A stretch of DNA of 37,608 nucleotides, taken from assembly GCA_002424545.1 (NCBI GenBank), contig DIKL01000121.1, positions 1 through 37,608 on the forward strand, read 5' to 3'. The stretch comes from Syntrophaceae bacterium UBA5619. Its GTDB lineage: Bacteria > Desulfobacterota > Syntrophia > Syntrophales > UBA5619. Shown piece after piece: positions 17,086-24,177 of this stretch (position 1 is its first letter; every line of letters starts with the position of its first letter). The translations under genes and the position numbers were made by a program. The notes beneath the pieces were generated by a model. It was not told the DNA's origin and did no database searches. It worked only from the letters and a program-made list of their open reading frames with translations.

Positions 17086-17340
17086 CTATCCGACGGCCTT
17101 CCCGGCTTTACAGCTGGGAAGGGGCACTCCGCCAGCCTGGCATACATAGCCCGGAGCTGTTGCGCCATTCTGACATTTGCCGCCCAGGGCGGTTCCTCCC
17201 GAGGTGCATTGGACGCCGCCGGGAAGACCTCCGGCGGTGCAGACAACCTGCGCATAGGCGAGACCGTCTCCAAGATTGAAGAGTCTAGGAGGTTCGTAGG
17301 GTGTCCGGGAATCGTTACTGTCTTTTTTTAAATCGGTCAT
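17086..17340 (-). CDS. RiPP precursor peptide with lasso-type leader motif and Cys-repeat core
   Basis: An 84-residue peptide. The leader holds T-P-Y-E-P-P-R-L-F-N-L-G-D-G (13-26), an exact match to Y-x-x-P-x-L-x-x-x-G (Y15, P18, L20, G24), the motif that lasso-peptide leaders present to a PqqD-fold recognition domain. The core from ~31 has five cysteines at 34, 45, 56, 67 and 77, giving three 11-residue periods and one of 10. Each cysteine begins a unit like C-T-A-G-G or C-Q-N-G-A, and the region is Gly/Ala/Pro-rich. GGAGG lies 5 bp before the ATG, and ATGA overlaps the stop of the kinase-like gene, so expression is coupled. Two SPASM radical enzymes and PqqD-type proteins surround it. Thioether crosslinking of the cysteines is the likely modification, but this is inferred. 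Confidence 0.82.
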   Translation of the reverse strand: MTDLKKDSNDSRTPYEPPRLFNLGDGLAYAQVVCTAGGLPGGVQCTSGGTALGGKCQNGATAPGYVCQAGGVPLPSCKAGKAVG

Positions 17341-18260
17341 GTTAACCTCCGAGCTGAAGAATCAATGGCTTCCCAGATATCCTGATCCAGGCAAACATGG
17401 AGATTGTGGAGCGGTATTCTATCACAGATGTCAAAAAACAGGTTAAATAAATGCGCCCGGGCACCGGCGGACAAATAGGGGAAAAAAAGGATGTGTCGGC
17501 TGATGATTAGCGGAAGGGCCTCACGCTTCGATAAGCCTTCCAGATAGGTTCGATCGTCCTGGATGAGGAAATAGAGACCTTCGACCCGGGCACTCATGCC
17601 AGGCAGATCCCCTGCCTGCCCTTTTAAAGAAACGGTCTGGCGGTAAGGGGAGGGGAAAACAAAATAATCGCCATTGCGCGGACGCAACACGGGGCCGTCA
17701 TCGGAAAAGATCATCGATCCCCCGAATCGCTTGGCCAACGTCGTTTTTCCGGCGCCGGACGGGCCGATGAAGAGATACCCCTTTTCATTCCTTACCAGGG
17801 CGGCGCTATGGACAAAGCATCCCCGTCGCTCTCCCAGGACTTGGGCCAAGTACATCCAGAGAAGCCTATACAGGGGCCGGAACGGCCCTGCACCTTCCTT
17901 TAAAAGGATGCAGCCGTCAGAAGTATCCGGGTTGAACAAGAGTACGCCACCCAGAAAAAAGAAAGAGAGGGTCCTTGCGGTCAGCGGAAAATCGTGGATT
18001 TGCCCGGGAATGTTTTCCAGCCATGCCGTTACGTCGTTGGTCGATAACCTTCCCTCAATGAGACGTTTGCGTCCCATCTTTTTGAAAGGTGACGTTTTGT
18101 CTGGATTTTTCAGGACGCTGATCCTGATGTTCGCGTCAATTCTCCGCCCCGGACATAGATAATCCTCGAAATACTGAAGGCATAGCGATATGGCTCTTTC
18201 CGCTTCTCCCAAAAGGCGGATGCCGATCACCGTGTCCGCGATGCCCACTGTTAGTTTCAT
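17337..18260 (-). CDS. HPr kinase-like P-loop protein of the RiPP operon (ScmC-like)
   Basis: A 307-residue protein whose C-terminal half resembles HPr kinase/phosphorylase: CFVHSAALVRNEKGYLFIG, the Walker A loop G-P-S-G-A-G-K-T-T-L, and then SMIFSDDGPVLRP in the place of the Walker B/acidic motif. HPr-kinase homologues in lasso clusters phosphorylate the precursor peptide instead of HPr. The N-terminal ~120 residues are specific to this kind of protein. AAAAGG lies 5 bp before the ATG at 18260; a TTG at 18275 is less likely. It starts 15 bp after the stop of the radical SAM gene and overlaps the precursor by 4 bp. I recall a protein ScmC in the SynChlorMet cassette and this is a plausible match. 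Kinase activity is inferred. Confidence 0.8.
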   Translation of the reverse strand: MKLTVGIADTVIGIRLLGEAERAISLCLQYFEDYLCPGRRIDANIRISVLKNPDKTSPFKKMGRKRLIEGRLSTNDVTAWLENIPGQIHDFPLTARTLSFFFLGGVLLFNPDTSDGCILLKEGAGPFRPLYRLLWMYLAQVLGERRGCFVHSAALVRNEKGYLFIGPSGAGKTTLAKRFGGSMIFSDDGPVLRPRNGDYFVFPSPYRQTVSLKGQAGDLPGMSARVEGLYFLIQDDRTYLEGLSKREALPLIISRHILFFPYLSAGARAHLFNLFFDICDRIPLHNLHVCLDQDIWEAIDSSARRLT

Positions 18261-18275
18261 GGATGCCTTTTGCAA

Positions 18276-19346
18276 TCAAACGAATCTGGAATCCGGGAAG
18301 AGACCCGATTCATAAGACGCTTCGCACAGAAAAAAGGGCGCAAAAAGATCCTGCGTCATGGCATAGGCATTCGCCCTGCAGGAACCGAGGCATTGAAAGC
18401 GGAAGATGCATCGGCCGCAGATCCCTTTGAGCCGTCCCGGCAGATCGCGGCGGAGGTCGGCGAGAATCGGGTTATGCCGCCAAACCGTCTCGATGGAATC
18501 GCGCTGGATATGTCCCATGCGAAGCGCATCGACAGTCTGGCCGATGCCGCAGATGGAAAAATCGCCATTGGCGAGGATCCCAAGGATATTCAATATCCTG
18601 CATTCAGCGATCCCTCTTTGCGTGATCTCCCTGATGGAGCGCAGTGCGATCGGAAGGTCAAAGATAATTTGGACATCTTTATGGGATACCCAATCCTGCT
18701 CAATCATCCGATAAAGCAGAATTAACTCGGATGGATCGAGATTCTCTGCCTCCGCAAAGACCGCCTGGCCTCTTCCGCAGGGCATCAGGGGATTGATCTT
18801 CAAAGAGCCGGCGCCCAGTTCCTTGCAAAGTGAAATCATCCCCGGCAGATCGGCACGATTTGTCCGCTGAAGTGTCATGATGATCTGAAATCGAAAACCC
18901 TGTCCGGACAATAGCCTCAGCCCTTCGACGGCTCGATGAAAACTCCCCTTCACCCCTCTGAGTTCATCATGAAGTTCCGGTGTGCAGGCATCGAGGCTGA
19001 CGGATATCTTGGTATTTCCCGACGATTTTAGCTTCCCAAGGATCCTGTCGTTGAACAGAGTCCCGTTCGTCTCGATGATGACGTTGATCTCTTCGGACAG
19101 CAGAAAATCGAGCAATCCATCGAGGTCACGGTACAAGAGCGGTTCTCCACCCGTGAGCTTGACGCTTTGCAGTCCCAGAGCTTTGGCTTCAAAAATGGTC
19201 TTTTTAAGATCGTCGATGGGGATGCCGTCCCTGCGGGTCTGGGAAAAGCCCGGTGAGATCCAGCAATGTCCACAAGATAGGTTGCAATAGTCGACGAGGT
19301 AGAGATAGAGACAACTCAACGGATAAGCGAGATTCTTTTCTTGCAT
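18276..19346 (-). CDS. radical SAM/SPASM peptide-modifying enzyme (SynChlorMet cassette-like, ScmF/ScmE type)
   Basis: A 356-residue second radical SAM enzyme. The motif C-N-L-S-C-G-H-C is at 21-28, with VKLTGGEPLLYRDLDG and VIIETNGTL following. The SPASM part has A-E-C-R-I, S-I-C-G-I-G, and the cluster I-C-G-R-C-I-F-R-F-Q-C-L-G-S-C-R, then F-L-C-E-A. It differs clearly from the + strand enzyme at 15326, so the two probably do different steps on one precursor. It lies between the PqqD gene (17 bp upstream) and the kinase-like gene. The start at 19346 lacks a strong Shine-Dalgarno, which fits translational coupling. Confidence 0.86.
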   Translation of the reverse strand: MQEKNLAYPLSCLYLYLVDYCNLSCGHCWISPGFSQTRRDGIPIDDLKKTIFEAKALGLQSVKLTGGEPLLYRDLDGLLDFLLSEEINVIIETNGTLFNDRILGKLKSSGNTKISVSLDACTPELHDELRGVKGSFHRAVEGLRLLSGQGFRFQIIMTLQRTNRADLPGMISLCKELGAGSLKINPLMPCGRGQAVFAEAENLDPSELILLYRMIEQDWVSHKDVQIIFDLPIALRSIREITQRGIAECRILNILGILANGDFSICGIGQTVDALRMGHIQRDSIETVWRHNPILADLRRDLPGRLKGICGRCIFRFQCLGSCRANAYAMTQDLFAPFFLCEASYESGLFPDSRFV

Positions 19347-19363
19347 CCAGGCGGCACCAGGGT

Positions 19364-19648
19364 TTATCGGCTGTTCACGGGAAGGATGAAATGACTTTCC
19401 TCTAAATCCTTGAGGAAATTTTCGACATCGCTTTGCACCTGAGGAGGTTCCACCTCCGGATACAACCCGATCATATTTTCGACAATCTGCTTGATATCCT
19501 TGTCTCCTTGCAACATCGAAAAGGTTTCCTTGCCCGATTGGTTCATGTACCGCAAATCACCGGTATCGGGATCGAAAAGGAAAGCCCCCTCGTCTTCCTC
19601 CCGGTAGACGATCTTGTCATTGTGCTTAAATACGCTTGTTAAATCCAT
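19364..19648 (-). CDS. PqqD-family RiPP recognition protein (ScmD-like)
   Basis: A 94-residue PqqD-fold protein: MDLTSVFKHNDKIVYREEDE is followed by GAFLFDPDTGDLRYMNQSG, a winged-helix pattern with the typical 'N-x-x-G-x-x-x-F/W' turn, then QIVENMIGLYPEVEPPQVQSDVENFLKDLEESHFI. PqqD domains bind the leader of a RiPP precursor and hand it to a radical SAM enzyme, which here is encoded 17 bp downstream. The ATG at 19648 lies only 4 bp after the stop of the upstream PqqD-like gene, and the longer frame to 19747 overlaps that gene. The SynChlorMet cassette includes a PqqD relative called ScmD, and this is the best candidate. Confidence 0.82.
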   Translation of the reverse strand: MDLTSVFKHNDKIVYREEDEGAFLFDPDTGDLRYMNQSGKETFSMLQGDKDIKQIVENMIGLYPEVEPPQVQSDVENFLKDLEESHFILPVNSR

Positions 19649-19652
19649 GGTC

Positions 19653-20060
19653 CTATGCCCTGATGGCCCCGATCTTTCGCAGTTCGGCAAGGAAAAGGAG
19701 AACATCCCTTTCGGCTCTGGCTTCGTCGACCCGGCACCGCCGGACAATCAACCTGCAAATATCTCTCGGGCTGTGCCGTCCGTCGCAGGATTCCCAGATG
19801 ACCTTTCCGGTCCGGTTCATGCTGCACAGCGGGCTCTTTCCCCGATAGAGGGTGGTTTCTTCGCCCACCATGCCGGATGAAACCCATGATTCCCGCTGAG
19901 GTCTTGATGACGCCAACCCCTCCATTTCCAGCCGTTCGACGAGATCCTTGGCCCCCCGTCCGGCGGCCCTCAGTTCCCTGGGGCCCGCGAACAAAACCCC
20001 CTGGATCATCGCCAGGATGATGAACAGGAACCCCCTTCTTGAATCCGTTATGTCTGCCAT
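19653..20060 (-). CDS. second PqqD-like protein with Tat-like N-terminal signal or anchor
   Basis: A 135-residue protein. The C-terminal ~75 residues follow the PqqD pattern (VGEETTLYRGKSPLCSMNRT, GKVIWESCDGRHSPRDICRL, VLLFLAELRKIGAI). The N-terminus D-S-R-R-G-F-L-F plus a hydrophobic run to about residue 27 looks like a twin-arginine signal or membrane anchor, unusual for a leader-binding domain. GAGGAA lies about 9 bp before the ATG at 20060. The same frame continues upstream into unrelated remnant sequence, so the longer reading to 20423 is not one protein. It is the first gene of the minus-strand RiPP operon, 4 bp before the PqqD gene. Its job may be membrane tethering of the maturation complex. 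Confidence 0.7.
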   Translation of the reverse strand: MADITDSRRGFLFIILAMIQGVLFAGPRELRAAGRGAKDLVERLEMEGLASSRPQRESWVSSGMVGEETTLYRGKSPLCSMNRTGKVIWESCDGRHSPRDICRLIVRRCRVDEARAERDVLLFLAELRKIGAIRA

Positions 20061-20240
20061 AATGTCCGTTCCTCGTCCATTGAACTTGACGCGGCCCTTC
20101 GATACCATCGATCCCATAAAATATCCATTGTTTTTTCGCCGACAATGAGCGGGGAAGGGGCGTCGTATCCCAAGATCCCGGCCGGAAAGCCTCCGGTGTC
20201 GCTTTGTCGAATCCTTGCCGTCAACGAGAGCGCCTTCCGC
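20048..20240 (-). pseudogene. coding-like 3' remnant in a second frame, unidentified
   Basis: In the frame +1 relative to the second PqqD gene a stretch of ~60 codons looks like real protein (S-D-T-G-G-F-P-A-G-I-L-G-Y-D-A-P-S-P, then G-E-K-T-M-D-I-L-W-D-R-W-Y-R) and stops with TAA at 20048-20050, overlapping the PqqD start by 13 bp. There is no start codon with a ribosome binding site at its head. It looks like the end of a gene whose front part is lost. I cannot name the family. Confidence 0.3.
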
Positions 20241-20261
20241 GCATCGTGACTCCGCTTCCGA

Positions 20262-20423
20262 GTTGACCCCTGCTTGCTGAAGGGCCTCCTTGATGAAATC
20301 GATCGATGACAGGCAGGGGTTTGTGATCAGGCCGATAGCGAAATCGGTTTGGGCCAGTTGCAGATTGAAGACAAGGTTCAACGTGGTCTTTCCGTACCCG
20401 ATCTCTCCCCATTCTCCACCCAA
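20262..20423 (-). pseudogene. fragment of an ExeA/GspA-type AAA ATPase
   Basis: About 54 codons read G-E-I-G-Y-G-K-T-T-L (a Walker A loop), then F-A-I-G-L-I-T-N-P-C-L-S-S-I-D-F and I-K-E-A-L-Q-Q-A-G. This matches the segment after the P-loop in ExeA-like ATPases, which are normally about 270 residues or longer. Nothing upstream resembles the N-terminal part, and the frame after 20262 no longer fits, so only a stump remains. It adjoins the tctB promoter and marks a rearrangement point beside the RiPP operon. Confidence 0.5.
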
Positions 20424-20467
20424 AGGTATCGCCGCCTCTGATATTCAATTCGAATGGACTTTATCCC

Positions 20468-20496
20468 TTGACACAAGAAAACAGCCTCCCTATACT
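20468..20496 (+). promoter_or_regulatory. near-consensus sigma-70 promoter of the tct genes
   Basis: TTGACA at 20468-20473 is perfect, the spacer is 17 bp, and TATACT at 20491-20496 matches 5 of 6 bases. Transcription should start near 20503, about 50 bp before the tctB ATG. This also shows that the TTG at 20468 is not a start codon. Confidence 0.7.
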
Positions 20497-20551
20497 CCCA
20501 ACCGCCAAAAGCAACGGTTTATCCACCGTTTTCACGCGGGTAGGGGATTTC

Positions 20552-21004
20552 ATGGTCTCTCGGCTGTTGAGAATTAAGGATTTTTGGGCCGGACTGATGT
20601 TGATTGCCTTTGGAGCCGTCGCAATCATCATCTCCGGAAATTATGGGTTCGGCAGCGCCTCGCGCATGGGGCCGGGGTTCTTTCCGACCATCCTGGGCGG
20701 AATCCTGATCGTCTTCGGCGTCTGCGTCACGGCAATGGGGCTGCGCAGCGGTGAGCGGGTCACGCAACGCCTCTCCTACAGAAGCATGCTCCTTCCGCCA
20801 TTGGCCCTGGCGTTGTTCGGCATCCTGATCGATCGGGCCGGCTTCGTTCCGGCGCTTGTGGTCCTGATTTTTGTTTCGGCCGCTTCCGGAAAGGGATTTC
20901 GTTTTTGGGAGGTTCTGGCGCTCACGGTGGTCCTGGTGGCGGCTTCGGTTGTCCTGTTCATCTGGGGTCTCGGACTGCCTTACCCGCTCTTCAAGGGATT
21001 CTAA
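20552..21004 (+). CDS. tctB: tripartite tricarboxylate transporter small membrane subunit TctB-like
   Basis: A 150-residue protein with four hydrophobic segments: DFWAGLMLIAFGAVAIIIS, FFPTILGGILIVFGVCVTAM, LALALFGILIDRAGFVPALVV and LALTVVLVAASVVLFIWGL. It shows the TctB marks G-x-x-x-x-M-G-P-G-F-F-P and a C-terminal L-G-L-P-Y-P-L. TctB is the small partner of TctA in uptake systems fed by a periplasmic TctC binding protein. The ATG at 20552 follows TAGGGGA by 6 bp and lies downstream of the promoter at 20468. The partner tctA is damaged, so the gene may no longer be useful. Confidence 0.88.
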   Translation: MVSRLLRIKDFWAGLMLIAFGAVAIIISGNYGFGSASRMGPGFFPTILGGILIVFGVCVTAMGLRSGERVTQRLSYRSMLLPPLALALFGILIDRAGFVPALVVLIFVSAASGKGFRFWEVLALTVVLVAASVVLFIWGLGLPYPLFKGF

Positions 21005-21019
21005 CAAAGGACGAATTCT

Positions 21020-22192
21020 TTGGATCTGCTCGGCAATCTTCATTACGGTTTCAGTGTGGCGCTGACGCTGCAGAATCTATTGTACTGCTTCGTCGGCGTC
21101 CTTCTCGGGACGTTGATCGGGGTGCTTCCCGGGATCGGCCCGTTGGCGACGATCTCGATGCTGCTGCCGATCACCTACAACGTTCCTGCGGTCTCGGCCA
21201 TGATCATGCTGGCCGGTATCTATTACGGCGCCGCGTACGGCGGTTCGACCACCTCGATCCTCGTGAACCTTCCGGGAGAGACGGCGTCGGTGATCACCTG
21301 CATCGACGGCTATCAGATGGCGCGCCAGGGCCGCGCAGGCCCGGCGCTGGCAATCGCCGCGATCGGTTCGTTTTTCGCCGGAACCGTCTGTACGATGATC
21401 ATCGCCGCGTTTGGTCCGGCGCTGGCCGGGATGGCCCTGAAGTTCGGCTCCCCGGAATACTTTTCACTCATGTTGATGGCCCTGGTCACCGCGGCGGTCC
21501 TGGCCCAGGGGGATATGATCAAGTCGCTGGCCATGGTGGCGTGGGGTCTCCTGTTCGGCATCGTCGGTTCCGACGTCGATTCCGGAATCACGCGCTTCAC
21601 CTTCGGGTTTTTCGAGCTGCTGGAGGGGATCGATTTTGTGGTCATCGCGATCGGAGTCTTTGCGGTCGGCGAGATCGTCTGCAACCTCAGCGATTCCGAA
21701 CAACGACAGGTTTTTGCCTCCAAGCTGGGAAGCCTCTACCCGTCGCGGGAAGATCTGAAGCAATCCGCTTTCCCGATCTTTCGGGGAACGGCGATCGGCG
21801 CGTTCTTCGGCACCTTGCCCGGCACGGGGCCGGCGATCTCCTCGTTTTGTTCCTACATGGTCGAGAAGAGAATCGCCAAGGACCCATCGCGCTTCGGCCA
21901 CGGGGCGATCGAGGGGTTGGCAGGGCCGGAATCCGCCAACAACGCCGCCTCGCAGTGCGCGTTCATTCCCACGCTGACATTGGGTGTTCCGGGCAGCGCC
22001 ACCATGGCGCTCATGCTCGCTGCGTTGATGATCAAAGGCATCACGCCGGGCCCTTCGGTGATGGTCGAGCAACCGGCTCTTTTCTGGGGGCTCATCGCCA
22101 GCATGTGGATCGGCAACCTGATGCTGGTCATCCTGATCTCATTTTCGTCAGCATCGCGCAGGCGTTGCCCCAGATCAAGTCAAGGCAGGTGA
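21020..22192 (+). pseudogene. tctA: tctA, tripartite tricarboxylate transporter large subunit, truncated by deletion
   Basis: The first ~372 residues are typical TctA, the multi-spanning transport subunit: GVLLGTLIGVLPGIGPLATI, IYYGAAYGGSTTSILVNLPG, the repeat TAIGAFFGTLPGTGPAISSF, ESANNAASQCAFIPTLTLGVPGSAT. TctA normally has about 500 residues. Here the frame breaks after N-L-M-L-V-I-L-I (about 22138) and ends with ~18 aberrant residues at 22192, because the DNA switches to the 3' part of a tctC-type gene in another frame. The last ~130 residues are missing. The start is TTG at 21020 with AAAGGA 8 bp upstream. The product is unlikely to work unless the truncated part is dispensable. Confidence 0.82.
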
Positions 22193-22509
22193 AGGCGCTC
22201 GGCTATGCGGGCAAGAGCCGCAGCAAGATGCTGCCGGACGTCCCGACGATCTCCGAGGCGGGCGTTCCCGGGTATGAGTCCTTCATCTGGTGGGGGCTCT
22301 ACGCCCCGGCAGGGACCCCGCAGCCGATCATCGACAAGCTCAATAACGAGATTGCGGCGATCATGAAGACACCGGAAATGGTGAAGATCCTCGAGAACCA
22401 GGGGGCTGAAATCGATCTGCTGACCGGGGCCGACTTTACCAAATTCATGGAGTCGGAATCCGCCAAGTGGGATAGGGTCGTCAAGAGCAACAAGATCACC
22501 GCAGAGTAA
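22135..22509 (+). pseudogene. 3' fragment of a TctC-type (Bug family) periplasmic binding protein gene
   Basis: From D-L-I-F-V-S-I-A-Q-A-L-P the frame reads the C-terminal ~124 residues of a TctC/Bug binding protein: LPDVPTISEAGVPGYESF, WGLYAPAGTPQPIIDKLNNE, and ...SAKWDRVVKSNKITAE. The normal protein has ~320 residues with a signal peptide, all of which is lost. The junction with tctA is around 22135-22145. The intact proteins predict a loss of roughly 1 kb (rest of tctA plus the start of tctC). Confidence 0.82.
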
Positions 22510-22519
22510 TGGAAAACCT

Positions 22520-22569
22520 GGCCGGGCGGTATCCGCCGAACCCTTCGGCAAGGTCAACGCCGTCCGGCC
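22520..22569. other. nested inverted repeat after the tct genes
   Basis: GGCCGGGCGG at 22520-22529 pairs with CCGTCCGGCC at 22560-22569 (one G-T pair), and a small GGCGG-TAT-CCGCC hairpin lies within. No T-run follows, so it is at most a Rho-independent-like or mRNA-stabilising structure between the convergent tct and rubredoxin genes. Confidence 0.3.
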
Positions 22570-22644
22570 CATTCAACCTCAGGCCAAGGGGGAACCTCGG
22601 GTTTACCAGCGCCCTTGGAAGGAAGCGGTAAGCCGGGGAGGGGG

Positions 22645-23349
22645 TTACCCTTCCTTTGCGAACTGGTCTTTCCCCGCGCCGCAGACAGGGCAGACCCAGT
22701 TTGCCGGGAGCTCTTCGAAGCGGGTTCCCGCCTTCACGTTCCCTTCCGGATCACCTTTTTCCGGGTCGTAGATGTAACCGCAGACTGTGCAGACGTAGCG
22801 GTCGGCCTTCGCCGCGGGGGCGGCGGCTGCGGGTTTGGGCGGCGTCTCCTCCTGGTACGTGGGGGCCGTTTTCGGGGCCTTGCCGCCCTTGACCGCGTGG
22901 TAATAGGCGTATGTCATCGGCTCCGCCGTGCCCAGGACATCGCATTCGACCACCCGGCCGAGAAAAATCGTATGGGTTCCACAGTCCATTTCCCCAACGA
23001 CTTCCGCTTCGATAAAGGCGACCGCGTGGTCGGTGACGACCGGGATCCCGGTGTTTCCGATTCGTGTTCCGATGCCCTCGAACTTGTTGATGTCCCGGCC
23101 GCACTTGAAACCGAATTGACCGATCATCGTCATCGGTGTCGCCTCCTCCAGGATCGAGACGGCAAACCGGCGGCTGGTCAAGATGTGTTCATGGGTGAAG
23201 TTCTGCTTGTTGATGCTCACGGCGACGGTGGGCGGCACTGAGGTGACCTGGAAAACCGTGTTGGCGATCTGGCCATTGAATCGTCCCTCCTTTCCCGAGG
23301 TGATCACGTAGAGGCCGTAGCTCAGTTTGTAGAATGCGGATTTGTTCAT
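22645..23349 (-). CDS. hrb: high-molecular-weight rubredoxin (flavin reductase domain fused to rubredoxin)
   Basis: A 234-residue fusion. Residues 1-~160 form an FMN-binding flavin-reductase-like domain ([60 protein letters not shown]). A Pro/Ala linker (~175-188) joins it to a rubredoxin with C-T-V-C-G-Y and C-P-V-C-G for the Fe(SCys)4 site. Proteins of this build (Hrb in Moorella) pass electrons to flavodiiron oxygen or NO reductases in anaerobes. The ATG at 23349 follows AAGGAGA by 7 bp. It is downstream of the YggS and maf genes on the same strand. A role in oxidative or nitrosative defence is likely by family. Confidence 0.92.
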   Translation of the reverse strand: MNKSAFYKLSYGLYVITSGKEGRFNGQIANTVFQVTSVPPTVAVSINKQNFTHEHILTSRRFAVSILEEATPMTMIGQFGFKCGRDINKFEGIGTRIGNTGIPVVTDHAVAFIEAEVVGEMDCGTHTIFLGRVVECDVLGTAEPMTYAYYHAVKGGKAPKTAPTYQEETPPKPAAAAPAAKADRYVCTVCGYIYDPEKGDPEGNVKAGTRFEELPANWVCPVCGAGKDQFAKEG

Positions 23350-23380
23350 CGTCGATTCTCCTTCATCAGAGGTAGGATAT

Positions 23381-24091
23381 TTAGAGCATTTCCTGCTGTT
23401 TCGTTTTTTCCCGCTCGCCGAAGATCCCGCGGCCGATTCGAATGATCGTCGCCCCCTCCTCGACAGCAACGGGATAATCCCCGGTCATTCCCATCGACAG
23501 TTCGGTCATCTCCACGCGGGGAATCCGCTCGACCGCGATCCGGTCCCGGAGCTCCCGAAGCGCACGGAAAAAAGGGCGCGCCTCTCCCGGATCGTCGAAC
23601 CAGGGAGGCATGGTCATGAGTCCCCGAATCGACAGGTTCGCCAGCGGGGCAATCCGGCGGACAAGATCGGCGGCATCGGCAAGCGGGACGCCGTTTTTCG
23701 TTTCTTCCCCGGAGACGTTCACCTCGATCAGAATCTTCATCAGATGCCCGGCTGCCGCGGCGCGTCGATCGATTTCGGCGGCGAGCTCCAGCCGGTCCAC
23801 CGAGTGGATCATGTCGAAGAGCCGGACGGCGTACTTCGCCTTGTTGGTCTGGAGCCGGCCGATCAGGTGCCACTCGCACCCTTTTCCAAGCGTTTCGAGC
23901 TTCCGCTTTGCCTCCTGGACGTAGTTTTCGCCGATGATATCGACACCGCCGCGCATGGCAGCGGCGATTCTCTCATCGTCCACGGTCTTGGTTACGGCCA
24001 TAAGCCGAACCTCGGCCGGCGAACGGCCGGACCGTGCCGCCGCCTGCGTTACGACCTCCCGGATCCGCCCGATGTTGCCGGGGACATCCAT
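23381..24091 (-). CDS. YggS/PLPBP-family pyridoxal-phosphate homeostasis protein
   Basis: The 236-residue length and motifs are typical: [13 protein letters not shown] carries the PLP-binding lysine, then [78 protein letters not shown] and [10 protein letters not shown]. These proteins bind PLP on a single TIM-barrel and buffer the cofactor without catalysis. AAGGAG stands about 11 bp before the ATG at 24091. The 86-bp gap to maf is strikingly AT-rich and could hold its own promoter. Confidence 0.95.
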   Translation of the reverse strand: MDVPGNIGRIREVVTQAAARSGRSPAEVRLMAVTKTVDDERIAAAMRGGVDIIGENYVQEAKRKLETLGKGCEWHLIGRLQTNKAKYAVRLFDMIHSVDRLELAAEIDRRAAAAGHLMKILIEVNVSGEETKNGVPLADAADLVRRIAPLANLSIRGLMTMPPWFDDPGEARPFFRALRELRDRIAVERIPRVEMTELSMGMTGDYPVAVEEGATIIRIGRGIFGEREKTKQQEML

Positions 24092-24177
24092 ACTTAATGC
24101 ACTCCTTGAATAGATAACGAAAAGTTTATGATTTATAAAGCTATTTATGAATTTTCCATATCCTTTTTGTTGCCTTT

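Noticed and set aside
17086..17340. CRISPR-like or tandem DNA repeat in the Cys-repeat region
   Set aside because: The 11-residue periodicity is at protein level; the corresponding 33-bp DNA units are too diverged to be DNA repeats and there are no spacers.
19653..20423. A single 256-residue protein from ATPase fragment to PqqD domain
   Set aside because: The middle has no protein-like character in this frame, while another frame looks coding there, and a good start with ribosome binding site exists at 20060.
20468..21004. tctB start at the TTG of 20468
   Set aside because: That TTG is part of the -35 box of the promoter. The ATG at 20552 has a ribosome binding site and starts the family sequence.
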